This document shows positions 36,089-45,380 of a stretch of DNA of 55,388 nt, piece after piece; position 1 is the first letter of the stretch; every line of letters starts with the position of its first letter. The notes below the pieces were generated by a model that searched no databases, had not been told where the DNA came from, and worked only from the letters and a program-made list of their open reading frames with translations. A program made the position numbers and the translations under genes. This DNA is from Pseudomonas amygdali (GTDB taxonomy: Bacteria; Pseudomonadota; Gammaproteobacteria; Pseudomonadales; Pseudomonadaceae), in assembly GCF_002699855.1 (NCBI RefSeq), contig NZ_LKBW01000157.1, positions 1 to 55,388 on the forward strand, in the 5' to 3' direction.

Positions 36089-36106
36089 GGAGTACAAATG
36101 TACTCC
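36089..36106. promoter_or_regulatory. LexA2 operator overlapping the lexA2 ribosome binding site and start
   Basis: GGAGTACAAATGTACTCC is a perfect palindrome with 7-bp arms and a 4-nt centre. The core GTAC-N4-GTAC fits the LexA2 box (GTACN4GTGC) reported for Pseudomonas putida, which differs from the usual CTGTN8ACAG. The left arm contains the GGAG ribosome binding site and the centre contains the ATG at 36098. A bound LexA2 would therefore cover the start of its own gene. Confidence 0.7.
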
Positions 36107-36715
36107 ATGAGCACATTATCTCCCCGTCGCAGCGCAATCCTTACCTTCATCCGCGATCGCATCGCGCAGCAAGGGCAATCGCCGAGCCTGGCGGAAATTT
36201 CCGAGGCTTTCGGTTTTGCTTCACGCAGCGTGGCGCGCAAGCACATTGTGGCCCTCACAGAAGCCGGTCTGATCGAGGTCGTAGCGCACCAGGCCCGGGG
36301 TATTCGCCTGCTCAACAGTGAGCCGCGGCCCGAATTGCTCGAAATTCCGGTGTTGGGGCGCGTAGCAGCGGGCGTACCTATCGGGCCGGATCTCGATATT
36401 CACACCACATTGCATCTGGATCGCAGCACGTTTACCCGTGTGCCGGACTACCTGCTGCGCGTGCAGGGCGACTCGATGATCGAAGACGGTATTCTCGATG
36501 GCGATCTGGTCGGCGTGCACCGTAACCCGCAGGCCAGTGACGGGCAGATCGTCGTTGCCCGCCTGGACGGCGAAGTCACCATCAAGCGCCTGCAACGCAG
36601 TGCCGATCAGGTGCGCCTGTTGCCGCGCAACCCGGCCTACGAACCGATCATTGTCACGCCTGATCAGGACTTCGCCATCGAAGGCGTGTTCTGCGGGCTG
36701 GTCCGGCGCGAATGA
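36098..36715 (+). CDS. lexA2: LexA2 repressor of the imuA-imuB-dnaE2 cassette
   Basis: This 205-residue second LexA has an N-terminal winged helix (RSAILTFIRDRIAQQGQSPS, then SRSVARKHIVALTEAG) and a C-terminal self-cleaving S24 domain. The cleavage site is A91-G92 (RVAAGVP), the catalytic pair is S126 (QGDSMIEDG) and K163 (EVTIKRL). DNA damage and RecA should trigger self-cleavage and derepress the operon. GGAG lies 5 nt before ATG 36098; ATG 36107 (MSTLSPRR) is a possible alternative. It overlaps imuA by 4 nt. Confidence 0.93.
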   Translation: MYSMSTLSPRRSAILTFIRDRIAQQGQSPSLAEISEAFGFASRSVARKHIVALTEAGLIEVVAHQARGIRLLNSEPRPELLEIPVLGRVAAGVPIGPDLDIHTTLHLDRSTFTRVPDYLLRVQGDSMIEDGILDGDLVGVHRNPQASDGQIVVARLDGEVTIKRLQRSADQVRLLPRNPAYEPIIVTPDQDFAIEGVFCGLVRRE

Positions 36716-37335
36716 TGGGCGCGGTGGTCAGCCTTGACGCCTTGCTGGATGAGCGCAGGGTCTGGAAAGGCCGTCAGCAGAGCGCGCCGCAGGTCAGCCC
36801 GCACCCCAGTGGCCATGCATTGCTGGACAGCGCCTTGCCCACTGGCGGCTGGCCTGCTGCCGCCCTGACTGAAATTCTCATCCCGGCCAATGGTAGTGGG
36901 GAATTGCGTCTGCTGTGGCCAAGTCTGGCAAGGTTGTCCGCGATCGGTGAGCGCATTGTGCTGGTTGCACCGCCCTACATTCCGTACCCGCAAGCCTGGC
37001 TGGCCGCCGGGGTCGATCTGCGCCAACTGGTCGTCATCGAGGCCGGTCCCCGCGATGCCCTATGGGCTGCCGAACAATGCCTGCGCTCCGGCAGCTGTGG
37101 CGCGGTCGTGTGCTGGCCCGGCATGGTCGATGACCGTGCGCTGCGACGTTTGCAGGTCGCTGCCGAAACCGGGCAGACCCTGGCGTTTGCCTGCCGCCCG
37201 CAGCAGGCCGCCGCCAACCCGTCACCGGCGGCCCTGCGCATCGCTATCGATACCCGTCCTGCACAATCGCGGGTGCTCAAGTGCCGTGGCGGGCTTGCGC
37301 CGCCTTTCCCCATTCCATTTTCGACCGACGCTTGA
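36712..37335 (+). CDS. imuA: ImuA (SulA/RecA-like) mutagenesis protein
   Basis: This 207-residue protein is the RecA/SulA-related accessory factor of the ImuB-DnaE2 translesion complex. It has the expected TGGWPAAALTEIL stretch and a loop IPANGSGELRLL where RecA has Walker A; the loop lacks the P-loop lysine. VVCWPGMVDDRALRRLQVAA and FACRPQQAA follow the family. The start overlaps the lexA2 stop, so expression is coupled. It is part of a lexA2-imuA-imuB-dnaE2 operon. Confidence 0.9.
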   Translation: MMGAVVSLDALLDERRVWKGRQQSAPQVSPHPSGHALLDSALPTGGWPAAALTEILIPANGSGELRLLWPSLARLSAIGERIVLVAPPYIPYPQAWLAAGVDLRQLVVIEAGPRDALWAAEQCLRSGSCGAVVCWPGMVDDRALRRLQVAAETGQTLAFACRPQQAAANPSPAALRIAIDTRPAQSRVLKCRGGLAPPFPIPFSTDA

Positions 37336-37342
37336 GGTTCTT

Positions 37343-38758
37343 ATGCTCTGGGCCTGTGTCTTGCTGCCGCAACTGGCGCTCGACGGCGTCATGCGTCGTC
37401 GTAACGATCCCGATGAGCCTCTGGCGCTGATCAGCGGCAGTGCTCAACGTCGCGTGTTGCAAGCCGTCAATCCGGCGGCGCGTGCGCTGGGTTTGAAAGC
37501 CGGGCAGTCACTGACGGCCGCTCAGGCGCTGGTGTCGAACTTCTCCATGGTCGAGCATGACCCAGCCGACATCGAGCGCTTGCAGCAACTGCTCGCGGCC
37601 TGGGCATACGGTTTCAGCTCCAATGTCAGCCTCAAGTACCCTCGAGTGCTGCTGATGGAAATCGAGTCCAGCCTCAAGCTGTTCGGCCCCTGGCCGGTGT
37701 TCGAGGCACGCTTGCGTGAAGAGTTGACCGCGCAGGGCTTCCGGCATCGCATCGTGGTCGCGCCCAACCCGATAGCCGCACGGATGCTGGCCAACATGCA
37801 TGACGGGCTGAGCATTGATTGCCCGCAGGCGTTGCGCCGCAGCCTGGAGCATATGCCGCTGGAACGTATCGGTCTGAGCCGTGAAACCGCCACAGCCCTG
37901 ACACGCATGGGGCTGCGCTCTGTGCGGCAGGTGCTGGCCCTGCCGCGCGATACACTGGCGCGGCGGTTCCCGGCCAGCGTGCTGCAGCATCTCGATACAT
38001 TGCTTGGCGAACGACCGGTGGCACTGGAGTGCTACACACCGCCGGACTTCTTCGATGTATGCATCGAGCTGAATTTCGACGTCGAGTCGCATCAGGCCCT
38101 GTTGTTTCCGCTCAAGCGGCTGATCGCCGATCTGGCTTTGTTCCTGGCCGGACGCGACAGCGGTGTGCAGCGATTTTCACTGCATCTGGAGCACGTTGAA
38201 GGTCCGGAGACTGTGGTGCCAGTCGGACTGCTGAGCGCCGAGCGCGATGCGTCGATGCTGTTCGAACTGGCCCGCGGCAGGCTGGAGCAAGTGCTGGTGG
38301 CGTCGCCGGTACGTGCCGTGCGCTTGCTGGCGCAGGATTTGCCGGATTTTGTTCCGGCGCACCGCCAGTTGTTCGATGAGCGCGTGCAACAGACCCTGCC
38401 CTGGGAGCAACTGCGCGAACGCCTGCGTGCGCGACTGGGCGACGAGTCTGTGAATGGCTTGCGCGCCCAGGCCGATCACCGTCCTGAATGTGCCTGGCAA
38501 CCACACAGCACAAGTAAACCGGTCTTGCCGGCCAAAGCTTGTATGCGCCCGGGCTGGTTGCTGCGAGAACCCCAGCCGCTGCCACTTCATGCCACGCGCA
38601 TCGTGGCGGGGCCCGAGCGAATCGAATCAGGCTGGTGGGACGGCGGCGATGTACGCCGCGACTACTATCTGGTCGAAACCTCCAGCGGCCAGCGCGCCTG
38701 GGCCTATCGCAGCGTGGGCGAGCAGGGTGAACTGCTGCTGCATGGCTGGTTCGCATGA
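37343..38758 (+). CDS. imuB: ImuB, inactive Y-family polymerase homologue
   Basis: This 471-residue Y-family-like protein links the mutasome to the beta clamp. The N-terminus [19 protein letters not shown] lacks the acidic metal ligands of active DinB/UmuC polymerases. A clamp-binding type motif QTLPW (350-354) follows the little-finger domain. ATG 37343 was chosen because it starts the domain; the long upstream extension in this frame only overlaps imuA in another frame. The stop overlaps dnaE2 by ATGA. Confidence 0.92.
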   Translation: MLWACVLLPQLALDGVMRRRNDPDEPLALISGSAQRRVLQAVNPAARALGLKAGQSLTAAQALVSNFSMVEHDPADIERLQQLLAAWAYGFSSNVSLKYPRVLLMEIESSLKLFGPWPVFEARLREELTAQGFRHRIVVAPNPIAARMLANMHDGLSIDCPQALRRSLEHMPLERIGLSRETATALTRMGLRSVRQVLALPRDTLARRFPASVLQHLDTLLGERPVALECYTPPDFFDVCIELNFDVESHQALLFPLKRLIADLALFLAGRDSGVQRFSLHLEHVEGPETVVPVGLLSAERDASMLFELARGRLEQVLVASPVRAVRLLAQDLPDFVPAHRQLFDERVQQTLPWEQLRERLRARLGDESVNGLRAQADHRPECAWQPHSTSKPVLPAKACMRPGWLLREPQPLPLHATRIVAGPERIESGWWDGGDVRRDYYLVETSSGQRAWAYRSVGEQGELLLHGWFA

Positions 38759-41700
38759 CCAGCGAATACGCCGAGCTGCATTGCCTGTCCAACTTCAGTT
38801 TTCAGCGTGGCGCCTCAAGCGCCCGTGAGCTGTTCGAACGTGCCTCGCGCCACGGCTATCAGGCGCTGGCCATCACTGACGAGTGCACGCTGGCCGGTAT
38901 CGTACGTGCGTGGCAGGCGTCCATCAGCACCGGCCTGCCGTTGATCATCGGCAGCGAAATGCACATCGAGAACGGGCCGAAAGCCGTGCTGCTGGTGGAA
39001 AGCCAGACAGGTTATGAGGCGTTGTGCAAATTGATCACGGTGGCACGCCGCAGAGCCAGAAAAGGTGAGTACCGGTTGTTGCGTGAAGATTTCGAGCCTT
39101 CGTCGGACGGTTTGCTGGCCATCTGGCTGCCGGACATCGAAGGCGACGCGCAAGCCTGTCTGGCGCATGGACGCTGGTTGCGTGAGCGCTTTGCCGAGCG
39201 CCTCTGGCTCGGCGTGGAGTTGCATCGCGGCGCGGATGACGAGCAGCGTCTGGCCGACTTGCTGGCGCTGGCGCAATCGTTGGGTATCCCGGCAGTTGCC
39301 AGCGGTGATGTGCACATGCACGCGCGCGGTCGGCGTGCCCTGCAGGACACCATGACTGCCATTCGCCATCACACGACCGTGGCCGAAGCAGGGCACCTGT
39401 TGTTTGCCAACGGCGAGCGCCATTTACGGCCACTGGATGCGCTTGCCGAGCATTACCCGGACTGGCTGCTGGCCGAATCGGTGCGTATTGCCCGGCGCTG
39501 CACGTTTGATCTCAAACAATTGAAATATGAATACCCGCACGAGCTGGTCCCCAAAGGCCAGACACCCACGTCGTGGCTGCGTGAACTGACCGAGCGCGGT
39601 GCCCGCAAACGCTGGCCGAACGGGCTGACGCCAGCCACCCGCGCGCAGGTCGAGAAGGAACTGGCCCTGATCACGGAAAAGAAGTTCGACAGCTACTTTC
39701 TGACCGTGCATGACATCGTCGAGTTTGCCCGCAGCCAGCATATCCTTTGCCAGGGACGTGGCTCGGCGGCCAACTCGGCAGTGTGTTATGCGCTGGGGAT
39801 CACCGAGCTGAACCCGGAAAAGAGCAACCTGCTGTTCGAGCGCTTCATCTCCAAAGAGCGCAACGAGCCACCGGACATCGACGTGGATTTCGAGCACGAC
39901 CGCCGCGAAGAAGTCATTCAGTACATATTCAGGCGTTATGGTCGGGGCAGGGCGGCGCTGACGGCGGTGGCCAGCACGTATCACGGCTCGGGCGCAGTGC
40001 GTGATGTGGCCAAGGTGCTGGGTTTGCCGCCTGACCAGATCAACGCCCTGGCCGATGCCTTTAGCCGCTGGAGCGATTCGCTGCCGTCGCCCGAACGCCT
40101 GCGCGAATACGGCTTCGATGCCGACATGCCAATCCTCAAGCGCGTGCTGGCACTCACCGGCGAGCTGATCGGCTTTCCCCGGCATTTGTCGCAACATCCG
40201 GGCGGCTTCGTGATTTCCGAGCATCCGCTGGAGACGCTGGTGCCTGTCGAGAACGCCGCGATGGCCGACCGCACGATCATTCAGTGGGACAAGGATGATC
40301 TGGACCTGGTCGGCCTGTTGAAAGTCGACATACTTGCACTGGGCATGCTCAGCGCTTTGCGCCGCATGTTCGATCTGGTGCATCTGCACCGGGGCAAGCG
40401 CTGGACCCTCGCAGACCTGCCGGGCGACGACCGGAAAACTTACGAAATGATCAGCCGCGCCGACACCATCGGCGTGTTCCAGATCGAGTCGCGTGCGCAG
40501 ATGGCCATGCTGCCGCGCCTCAGACCGGAAAAATTCTACGACCTGGTCATCGAAGTCGCCATTGTCCGGCCGGGGCCGATCCAGGGCGACATGGTTCATC
40601 CGTATCTGCGGCGGCGCAATGGCGAAGAGGCGGTCACTTATCCGCCTAAACTAAAAAGCGTCTTTGAGCGCACCCTGGGCGTGCCGCTGTTCCAGGAGCA
40701 GGTCATGGAAGTGGCGATCATCGCTGCCGGTTACACGCCGGGCGAGGCGGACGAGTTGCGCCGCGCGATGGCTGCGTGGAAACGCCACGGCGGGCTGGAG
40801 CCGCATCGCGAACGGCTGCGTACGGGCATGCTGAACAACGATTACGACGTAGATTTTGCCGACCGGATCTTCGAACAGATCAAGGGTTTTGGCAGTTATG
40901 GTTTCCCCGAGTCCCACGCCGCCAGTTTCGCCTTGCTGACCTATGCCAGTTGCTGGCTCAAATGCCACGAACCGGCAGCGTTCACCTGTGCGCTGATCAA
41001 CAGCTGGCCGATGGGGTTTTACAGCCCGGATCAATTGTTACAGGACGCACGTCGCCACCACATTGAAATCCGCCCGGTGGATGTTCGCTACAGCGACTGG
41101 GATTGTTCGCTGGAGCCGCTCGATCATCCCGACAGCACGCACAATCTGGCGATTCGCCTGGGGCTGCGCATGGTGCGTGGTTTTCGCGAGGATGATGCCC
41201 GGCGCATCGAAACGGCCCGCTCGAAACGGCTGTTCAGCGATGCCACAGACCTTACCCTGCGTGCCGGTTTGGACGCTCGCGCCGCTGAAGCACTGGCGGA
41301 TTCCGGGGCCTTGCGTGGCCTGATTGGTCATCGGCACCGGGCGCGCTGGGAAGTGGCAGGGGTGGAAGCCCAGCGACCGTTGTTCAACGACTTGCCCAGC
41401 GAAGACACACAGGTAACGCTGCCGCTGCCTACGGTGGCCGAAGACCTGATGGCCGACTACGCCACTCTGGGCACCACCCTCGGTCCGCACCCACTGGCCT
41501 TGCTGCGTCGGCAACTGGCTGCCAAGCGCTTTCGCAGCTCACAAGACTTGTTACACCTGGAAAACGACCGAACCCTCAGCGTGGCGGGGCTGGGCATCGG
41601 CCGTCAACGACCGGGCACCGCCAGTGGCGTGACCTTCGTGACGCTGGAAGACGAATTCGGCATGGTCAACGTGGTGGTCTGGCGCGACCTGGCCGAGCGT

Positions 41701-41850
41701 CAGCGCAAGGTATTGGTGGGCTCGCAATTGCTGCAGGTGTTCGGGCGACTGGAATCGAAAAGCGGCGTACGGCACCTGATTGCCCAGCGGCTGTATGACC
41801 TGACGCCGCTGTTGACCGGACTGGATGTGCGCAGTCGGGATTTTCAATAG
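38755..41850 (+). CDS. dnaE2: DnaE2 (ImuC) error-prone DNA polymerase
   Basis: This 1031-residue C-family polymerase performs SOS-induced translesion synthesis with ImuA and ImuB. A PHP domain ([20 protein letters not shown], from residue 3) comes first. The catalytic aspartates are D374, D376 and D378 in [33 protein letters not shown] and [20 protein letters not shown] mark the fingers region. A C-terminal OB fold ([17 protein letters not shown]) follows. It starts at the ATGA overlap with imuB and is the last gene of the SOS cassette. Confidence 0.95.
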   Translation: MTSEYAELHCLSNFSFQRGASSARELFERASRHGYQALAITDECTLAGIVRAWQASISTGLPLIIGSEMHIENGPKAVLLVESQTGYEALCKLITVARRRARKGEYRLLREDFEPSSDGLLAIWLPDIEGDAQACLAHGRWLRERFAERLWLGVELHRGADDEQRLADLLALAQSLGIPAVASGDVHMHARGRRALQDTMTAIRHHTTVAEAGHLLFANGERHLRPLDALAEHYPDWLLAESVRIARRCTFDLKQLKYEYPHELVPKGQTPTSWLRELTERGARKRWPNGLTPATRAQVEKELALITEKKFDSYFLTVHDIVEFARSQHILCQGRGSAANSAVCYALGITELNPEKSNLLFERFISKERNEPPDIDVDFEHDRREEVIQYIFRRYGRGRAALTAVASTYHGSGAVRDVAKVLGLPPDQINALADAFSRWSDSLPSPERLREYGFDADMPILKRVLALTGELIGFPRHLSQHPGGFVISEHPLETLVPVENAAMADRTIIQWDKDDLDLVGLLKVDILALGMLSALRRMFDLVHLHRGKRWTLADLPGDDRKTYEMISRADTIGVFQIESRAQMAMLPRLRPEKFYDLVIEVAIVRPGPIQGDMVHPYLRRRNGEEAVTYPPKLKSVFERTLGVPLFQEQVMEVAIIAAGYTPGEADELRRAMAAWKRHGGLEPHRERLRTGMLNNDYDVDFADRIFEQIKGFGSYGFPESHAASFALLTYASCWLKCHEPAAFTCALINSWPMGFYSPDQLLQDARRHHIEIRPVDVRYSDWDCSLEPLDHPDSTHNLAIRLGLRMVRGFREDDARRIETARSKRLFSDATDLTLRAGLDARAAEALADSGALRGLIGHRHRARWEVAGVEAQRPLFNDLPSEDTQVTLPLPTVAEDLMADYATLGTTLGPHPLALLRRQLAAKRFRSSQDLLHLENDRTLSVAGLGIGRQRPGTASGVTFVTLEDEFGMVNVVVWRDLAERQRKVLVGSQLLQVFGRLESKSGVRHLIAQRLYDLTPLLTGLDVRSRDFQ

Positions 41851-41910
41851 AAAGGCCCGCAATTTGCAGTGTTGGTTGAACACTTTCATCCTGCCAGCGA
41901 GAAGCCCTGT

Positions 41911-42762
41911 ATGTACAAAGACTACCCAGCCGCTTACCAGGTCAGCAAAGGCGCGGCGCTGCAAGTGGATACGGCCTTTTACGAGCGTATCCGCACGAAT
42001 GCGCAGCAGCGTACCCGCGCCGAGCAATTTGAAGTGCCGATCCGCACCGGGCGGGCCTGGAAGGTCAAGGCCGGTCAGGTGTTTCGTGTCACCACACCGT
42101 TTGGCCCGCAGGTGGGCGATTTCAATGTCTGGAACGCCAACGACCCTCGGGAGCGCCTGTGGGCGGCGCGTACGCGTCAGTTGCAGGGCGCGCATGTCAG
42201 CACCCATGACCGGCTGTGGTCGAACCTGCCGTTTTTACGGCCGCTGGTCACCATCACCGATGACAGCCTGGCCAGCTACGGGATCGACGAGCATGGTGGC
42301 CGCTAGCACGATTTGCTTGGCACGCGCTGTGATCCCTACGTCAACAAGATGCTGACCGGCGAAGACTTTCATCATCACTGCCATTCGAACCTGACCCGCG
42401 CAGTGTTGCCGCACGGGCTGACCGAATTCGATGTGCATGACGTGTTGAATATCTTCCAGTGCACCGGCCTGAACCATGACGACATGTACTTCATGAAAGC
42501 CTGTCCGGCGCAAAAGGGCGATTACCTGGAGTTCTTTGCTGAAATCGACCTGCTGTGCGCCTTGTCGACCTGTCCGGGTGGCGACCTGTTACTGCCGATG
42601 TGGGGGCCTGACGCGCAGGACCCGTTAAGCGTTTGCCGGCCGCTGGGCGTCGAAATCTACGATCTCGACGCTGCGTTGCTGGAGGGTTGGCAGTCTCCCG
42701 AACGTGCGGCTTATAACGGTCAGCATGGCTTGCAGATTGCCAAGGCTGAATGGGAAAAATAA
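41911..42762 (+). pseudogene. DUF1989 (urea carboxylase-associated type) protein with in-frame stop
   Basis: The frame from ATG 41911 encodes a DUF1989 protein (KDYPAAYQVSKGAALQVD, then VTTPFGPQVGDFNVWNAN, TRQLQGAHVSTHDRLWSNLP). It stops at TAG 42304-42306 after DEHGGR, in the middle of the most conserved block. The same frame then continues with HDLLGTRCDPYVNKMLTGED and CHSNLTRAV to the natural end at 42762. Total length with the stop is 283 residues, normal for the family. The nonsense codon should remove the second half of the fold and its putative metal ligands. The gene lies 60 nt after dnaE2, on the same strand. Confidence 0.8.
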
Positions 42763-42766
42763 CCGC

Positions 42767-43696
42767 TCAGGCTGCGCGAGCCATCTTGCGCAGCCCCCAG
42801 ACCATCACCGCCCCCAGCCCGAGCATGGCCAGAAGCAGTGCCGGGTAGGCCACCCACCAGTGCAGCGGGGCGGTCATCATGCTGAATTCCGACATGCCGC
42901 CGATCCCGGCAATCAGGTTCAGGGGCAGAAACACCACATTGATTAGCGTCAGTTTGCGCAGCAGGGTGTTGGTGCTGTTATTGACCAGATTTCCGCGTGC
43001 ATCCATCAACCCGGCGAACACCGTGGAATAGATCTCCGCCTGTTTGTAGCACTGGTCGTTCTCGATGATCATGTCGTCGATCAGCGCCAGGCTGTCGGCT
43101 GCGTATTGCCGGCCTTGCGCATGGTTGCGCAGACGCGTCAGGACCGCACCGTTGCTGTGGATGGCATTGATGTAATACACCAGACTTTCGCTGAGGTTGA
43201 ACATCTGCAGCAAATGGCGGTTTTCCAGGGAAGAGTTGAATTTCTGCTGCAATTCCTGGGCGACCATCTTGATGACTTTCAAATGGCCCAGATAGTGATG
43301 GATATTGTTGAACAGCAGTTCCAGAAGGATATCCAGCGGCTGGTTCAACGGCCGATGAAGCCCCAGCGCGTTCAAGGGTTGATCGTCATCACAGATCAGC
43401 ACCAACTGGTCTTGGCTCAGCAGCACGCCAAAGGATGAAACGTCGAACGAGAAGCTGTCTTTGCCCGAGTAATTCTCGGGACGTTTCCAGATCAGGAACA
43501 ACGCATCAGGATGAAACTCGATGCGTGAAATTTCGTCGGGGTCCAGTGCTGATGCAACGGCATGCTCATCAAGGTGGAAGCGCTCCAGTAATAACCGGCG
43601 TTCACCTGCATCAGGTTTGCTGAACCAAAGCACCTGAGCTTTTTGCGGATCACATACAAGCAACCGGCTGTCATCGAGTTTCAGGCCCTGGATCAT
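42767..43696 (-). CDS. CorA family divalent metal transporter, ZntB-like
   Basis: This 309-residue inner-membrane protein has a long cytosolic alpha/beta N-terminal domain and two C-terminal transmembrane helices (VVFLPLNLIAGIGG and WVAYPALLLAMLGLGAVMVW). Between them is GGMSEFSMM in place of the classical GMN selectivity loop. This points to a divergent CorA/ZntB-type channel for Mg, Zn or another cation. It starts 5 nt after the natural end of the ATP-grasp ligase gene, so the two form an operon. It also converges on the DUF1989 pseudogene. The ATG at 43696 follows GGTGAG. Confidence 0.8.
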   Translation of the reverse strand: MIQGLKLDDSRLLVCDPQKAQVLWFSKPDAGERRLLLERFHLDEHAVASALDPDEISRIEFHPDALFLIWKRPENYSGKDSFSFDVSSFGVLLSQDQLVLICDDDQPLNALGLHRPLNQPLDILLELLFNNIHHYLGHLKVIKMVAQELQQKFNSSLENRHLLQMFNLSESLVYYINAIHSNGAVLTRLRNHAQGRQYAADSLALIDDMIIENDQCYKQAEIYSTVFAGLMDARGNLVNNSTNTLLRKLTLINVVFLPLNLIAGIGGMSEFSMMTAPLHWWVAYPALLLAMLGLGAVMVWGLRKMARAA

Positions 43697-43790
43697 CGTC
43701 TCACCATGCCTGGCCGAGGCGTTTGAGCTCCAGACGGCGGACGAACTCTTCCAGCACCAGGCTGTACAGGTCATCCTGCAGATAAGCGTC

Positions 43791-45287
43791 TTAGATGCCG
43801 GCATCCATGTTCGGGTTGTCGTTGACCTCAATCACCACCACTTGATCGCCTGACTGTTTCAAGTCCACGCCATATAACCCGTCACCAATCAGATTGGCAG
43901 TCTTGAGTGCCAGCTCGACCACGGCGCGCGGCGCTTCGTGCACCGCCAGCGTGCGGCATTCGCCAATGACCTCGGCACCGATTGCCTTGTGGTTGTAGAT
44001 CTGCCAATGCCCCTTGGACATGAAGTACTGGCAGGCGAATATCGGTTTGCGATTGAGAATACCGATGCGCCAGTCGTACTCGGTGTAGAAAAACTCCTGA
44101 GCCAGCAACAACACCGAATGCTCGAACAATTGGGCTGTCGCCGTATGCATTTCCTCGGGCGTACTGACTTTGATCACGCCTCTGGAAAAACAGCCATCGG
44201 GAATCTTCAATACCAGCGGGAAACCCAGGCGTGTGGCCACGTGCTGCAGTTCTTCAGGGCGATCCTTGTAGGGGATTTCCGTTCGCGGCATGCCCAGATC
44301 GTGGCTTTTTAGCAGGTCAGTCAGGTAAACCTTGTTGGTGCAACGCAGGATCGAGGTGGAGTCATCCATTACCACCAGCCCCTCGCTCTCGGCCTTCTTG
44401 GCAAAGCGGTAGGTGTGGTTGTCAACGCTGGTGGTTTCGCGAATCAGCAGCGCGTCGTACTCGGCCAGTCGGGCGTAGTCTTTCTTTTCAATCAGCTCGA
44501 CATCGATGCCCAGGCGCTGACCGACGCGGATGAAATTGGCCAGCGCCTCGGTGTTGGACGGTGGCAGGTGTTCCTGCGGGTCATGCAGGATCGCCAGGTC
44601 ATAGCGGGCCATGCGCCGGGAGCTGGGCTGGCGCCAGACGTTGCGGCTGAAGCCTTCCAGCGCCATGGCGAACTCATCCTGCTGATCATCGCGCAGGCGC
44701 GGCAAAGCACCGGCCTTGATACCGGCAATGTGCCAATTGTCGCGCTTGCGAAACTCCACCATCAGGATCGGGCAGGGGAAGACTTCAAACAATTGACGGG
44801 CGAGATCCTTCAACGGCTCAAGTGTGGTCTGGCCGAAGTAAAGTGTCAGGGTAAACCCTTCGGTGTCGTCATAGGGGTGATCCTGAAGTGCGGTTTCCAG
44901 CAACTTGTCCAGGTCATCGAGTGCCAGGCCGTAGAGTGACTTGCGGGTCAATTCGCTGATGGTCTTTACCGAGGGAATGACATTGTGCTGGCGTGCTTCG
45001 GCCAGCAGGGAACAGTAATAACCGTGGCCCAGGTATTTGTAGCTGCGGCACAGGTTGATGACTTGCACACGCTTGCCTGCCGTGGCTTTCAGCGGCTTTT
45101 CCAGATAATCCTGGGCGCTGATCAAGTCTTCGCTGGGGAAGTACGATGCCCAGTCTTCGAGCCGTTCGACAATAATCACCAGTTGCCTCTGCGCTGCAAA
45201 GAGTGTTGTGGGGTCTGCTCGTCGGGTTGTTGCTGAAAGCGCAAGTTGCGCAGATACTTCGTTCATCTTCACCTGTGCCGCTGACAT
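43791..45287 (-). CDS. RLAN/RimK-like ATP-grasp ligase, truncated by a nonsense codon
   Basis: This 498-residue protein has an N-terminal RLAN-type alpha/beta domain (LVIIVERLEDW then HGYYCSLLAEARQHNVIPSV) and a C-terminal RimK-like ATP-grasp domain (LRCTNKVYLTDLLKSHDLGM, GFPLVLKIPDGCFSRGVIKV, VNDNPNMDAGI). ATP-grasp enzymes of this type join a carboxylate to an amine, often adding amino acids to a peptide or protein; the substrate is unknown. TAA at 43791-43793 replaces a sense codon. Downstream the frame continues for 29 residues (DAYLQDDLYSLVLEEFV...LGQAW) to TGA at 43701. The metal-binding E-x-N-x-N-P is intact, so activity may survive. The start (45287 or 45266) is uncertain. Confidence 0.75.
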   Translation of the reverse strand: MSAAQVKMNEVSAQLALSATTRRADPTTLFAAQRQLVIIVERLEDWASYFPSEDLISAQDYLEKPLKATAGKRVQVINLCRSYKYLGHGYYCSLLAEARQHNVIPSVKTISELTRKSLYGLALDDLDKLLETALQDHPYDDTEGFTLTLYFGQTTLEPLKDLARQLFEVFPCPILMVEFRKRDNWHIAGIKAGALPRLRDDQQDEFAMALEGFSRNVWRQPSSRRMARYDLAILHDPQEHLPPSNTEALANFIRVGQRLGIDVELIEKKDYARLAEYDALLIRETTSVDNHTYRFAKKAESEGLVVMDDSTSILRCTNKVYLTDLLKSHDLGMPRTEIPYKDRPEELQHVATRLGFPLVLKIPDGCFSRGVIKVSTPEEMHTATAQLFEHSVLLLAQEFFYTEYDWRIGILNRKPIFACQYFMSKGHWQIYNHKAIGAEVIGECRTLAVHEAPRAVVELALKTANLIGDGLYGVDLKQSGDQVVVIEVNDNPNMDAGI

Positions 45288-45380
45288 GTGTAATCGATCC
45301 GATGGGAAACAAGTCCTTTCTATTAAGCATGTGCTTTTTGAAATGTCCCGTTTCGTTACACAACTTTTACGGCGGTGCAG

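Noticed and set aside
42301..42309. Recoded TAG (unusual amino acid or programmed readthrough) in the DUF1989 gene
   Set aside because: No readthrough signal or pyrrolysine machinery is seen, and other lesions nearby make simple mutation or error more likely.
43618..43696. Longer N-terminus for the CorA-like protein from the start at 43831
   Set aside because: That extension lies in the coding sequence of the ATP-grasp ligase tail in another frame and has no conserved residues.
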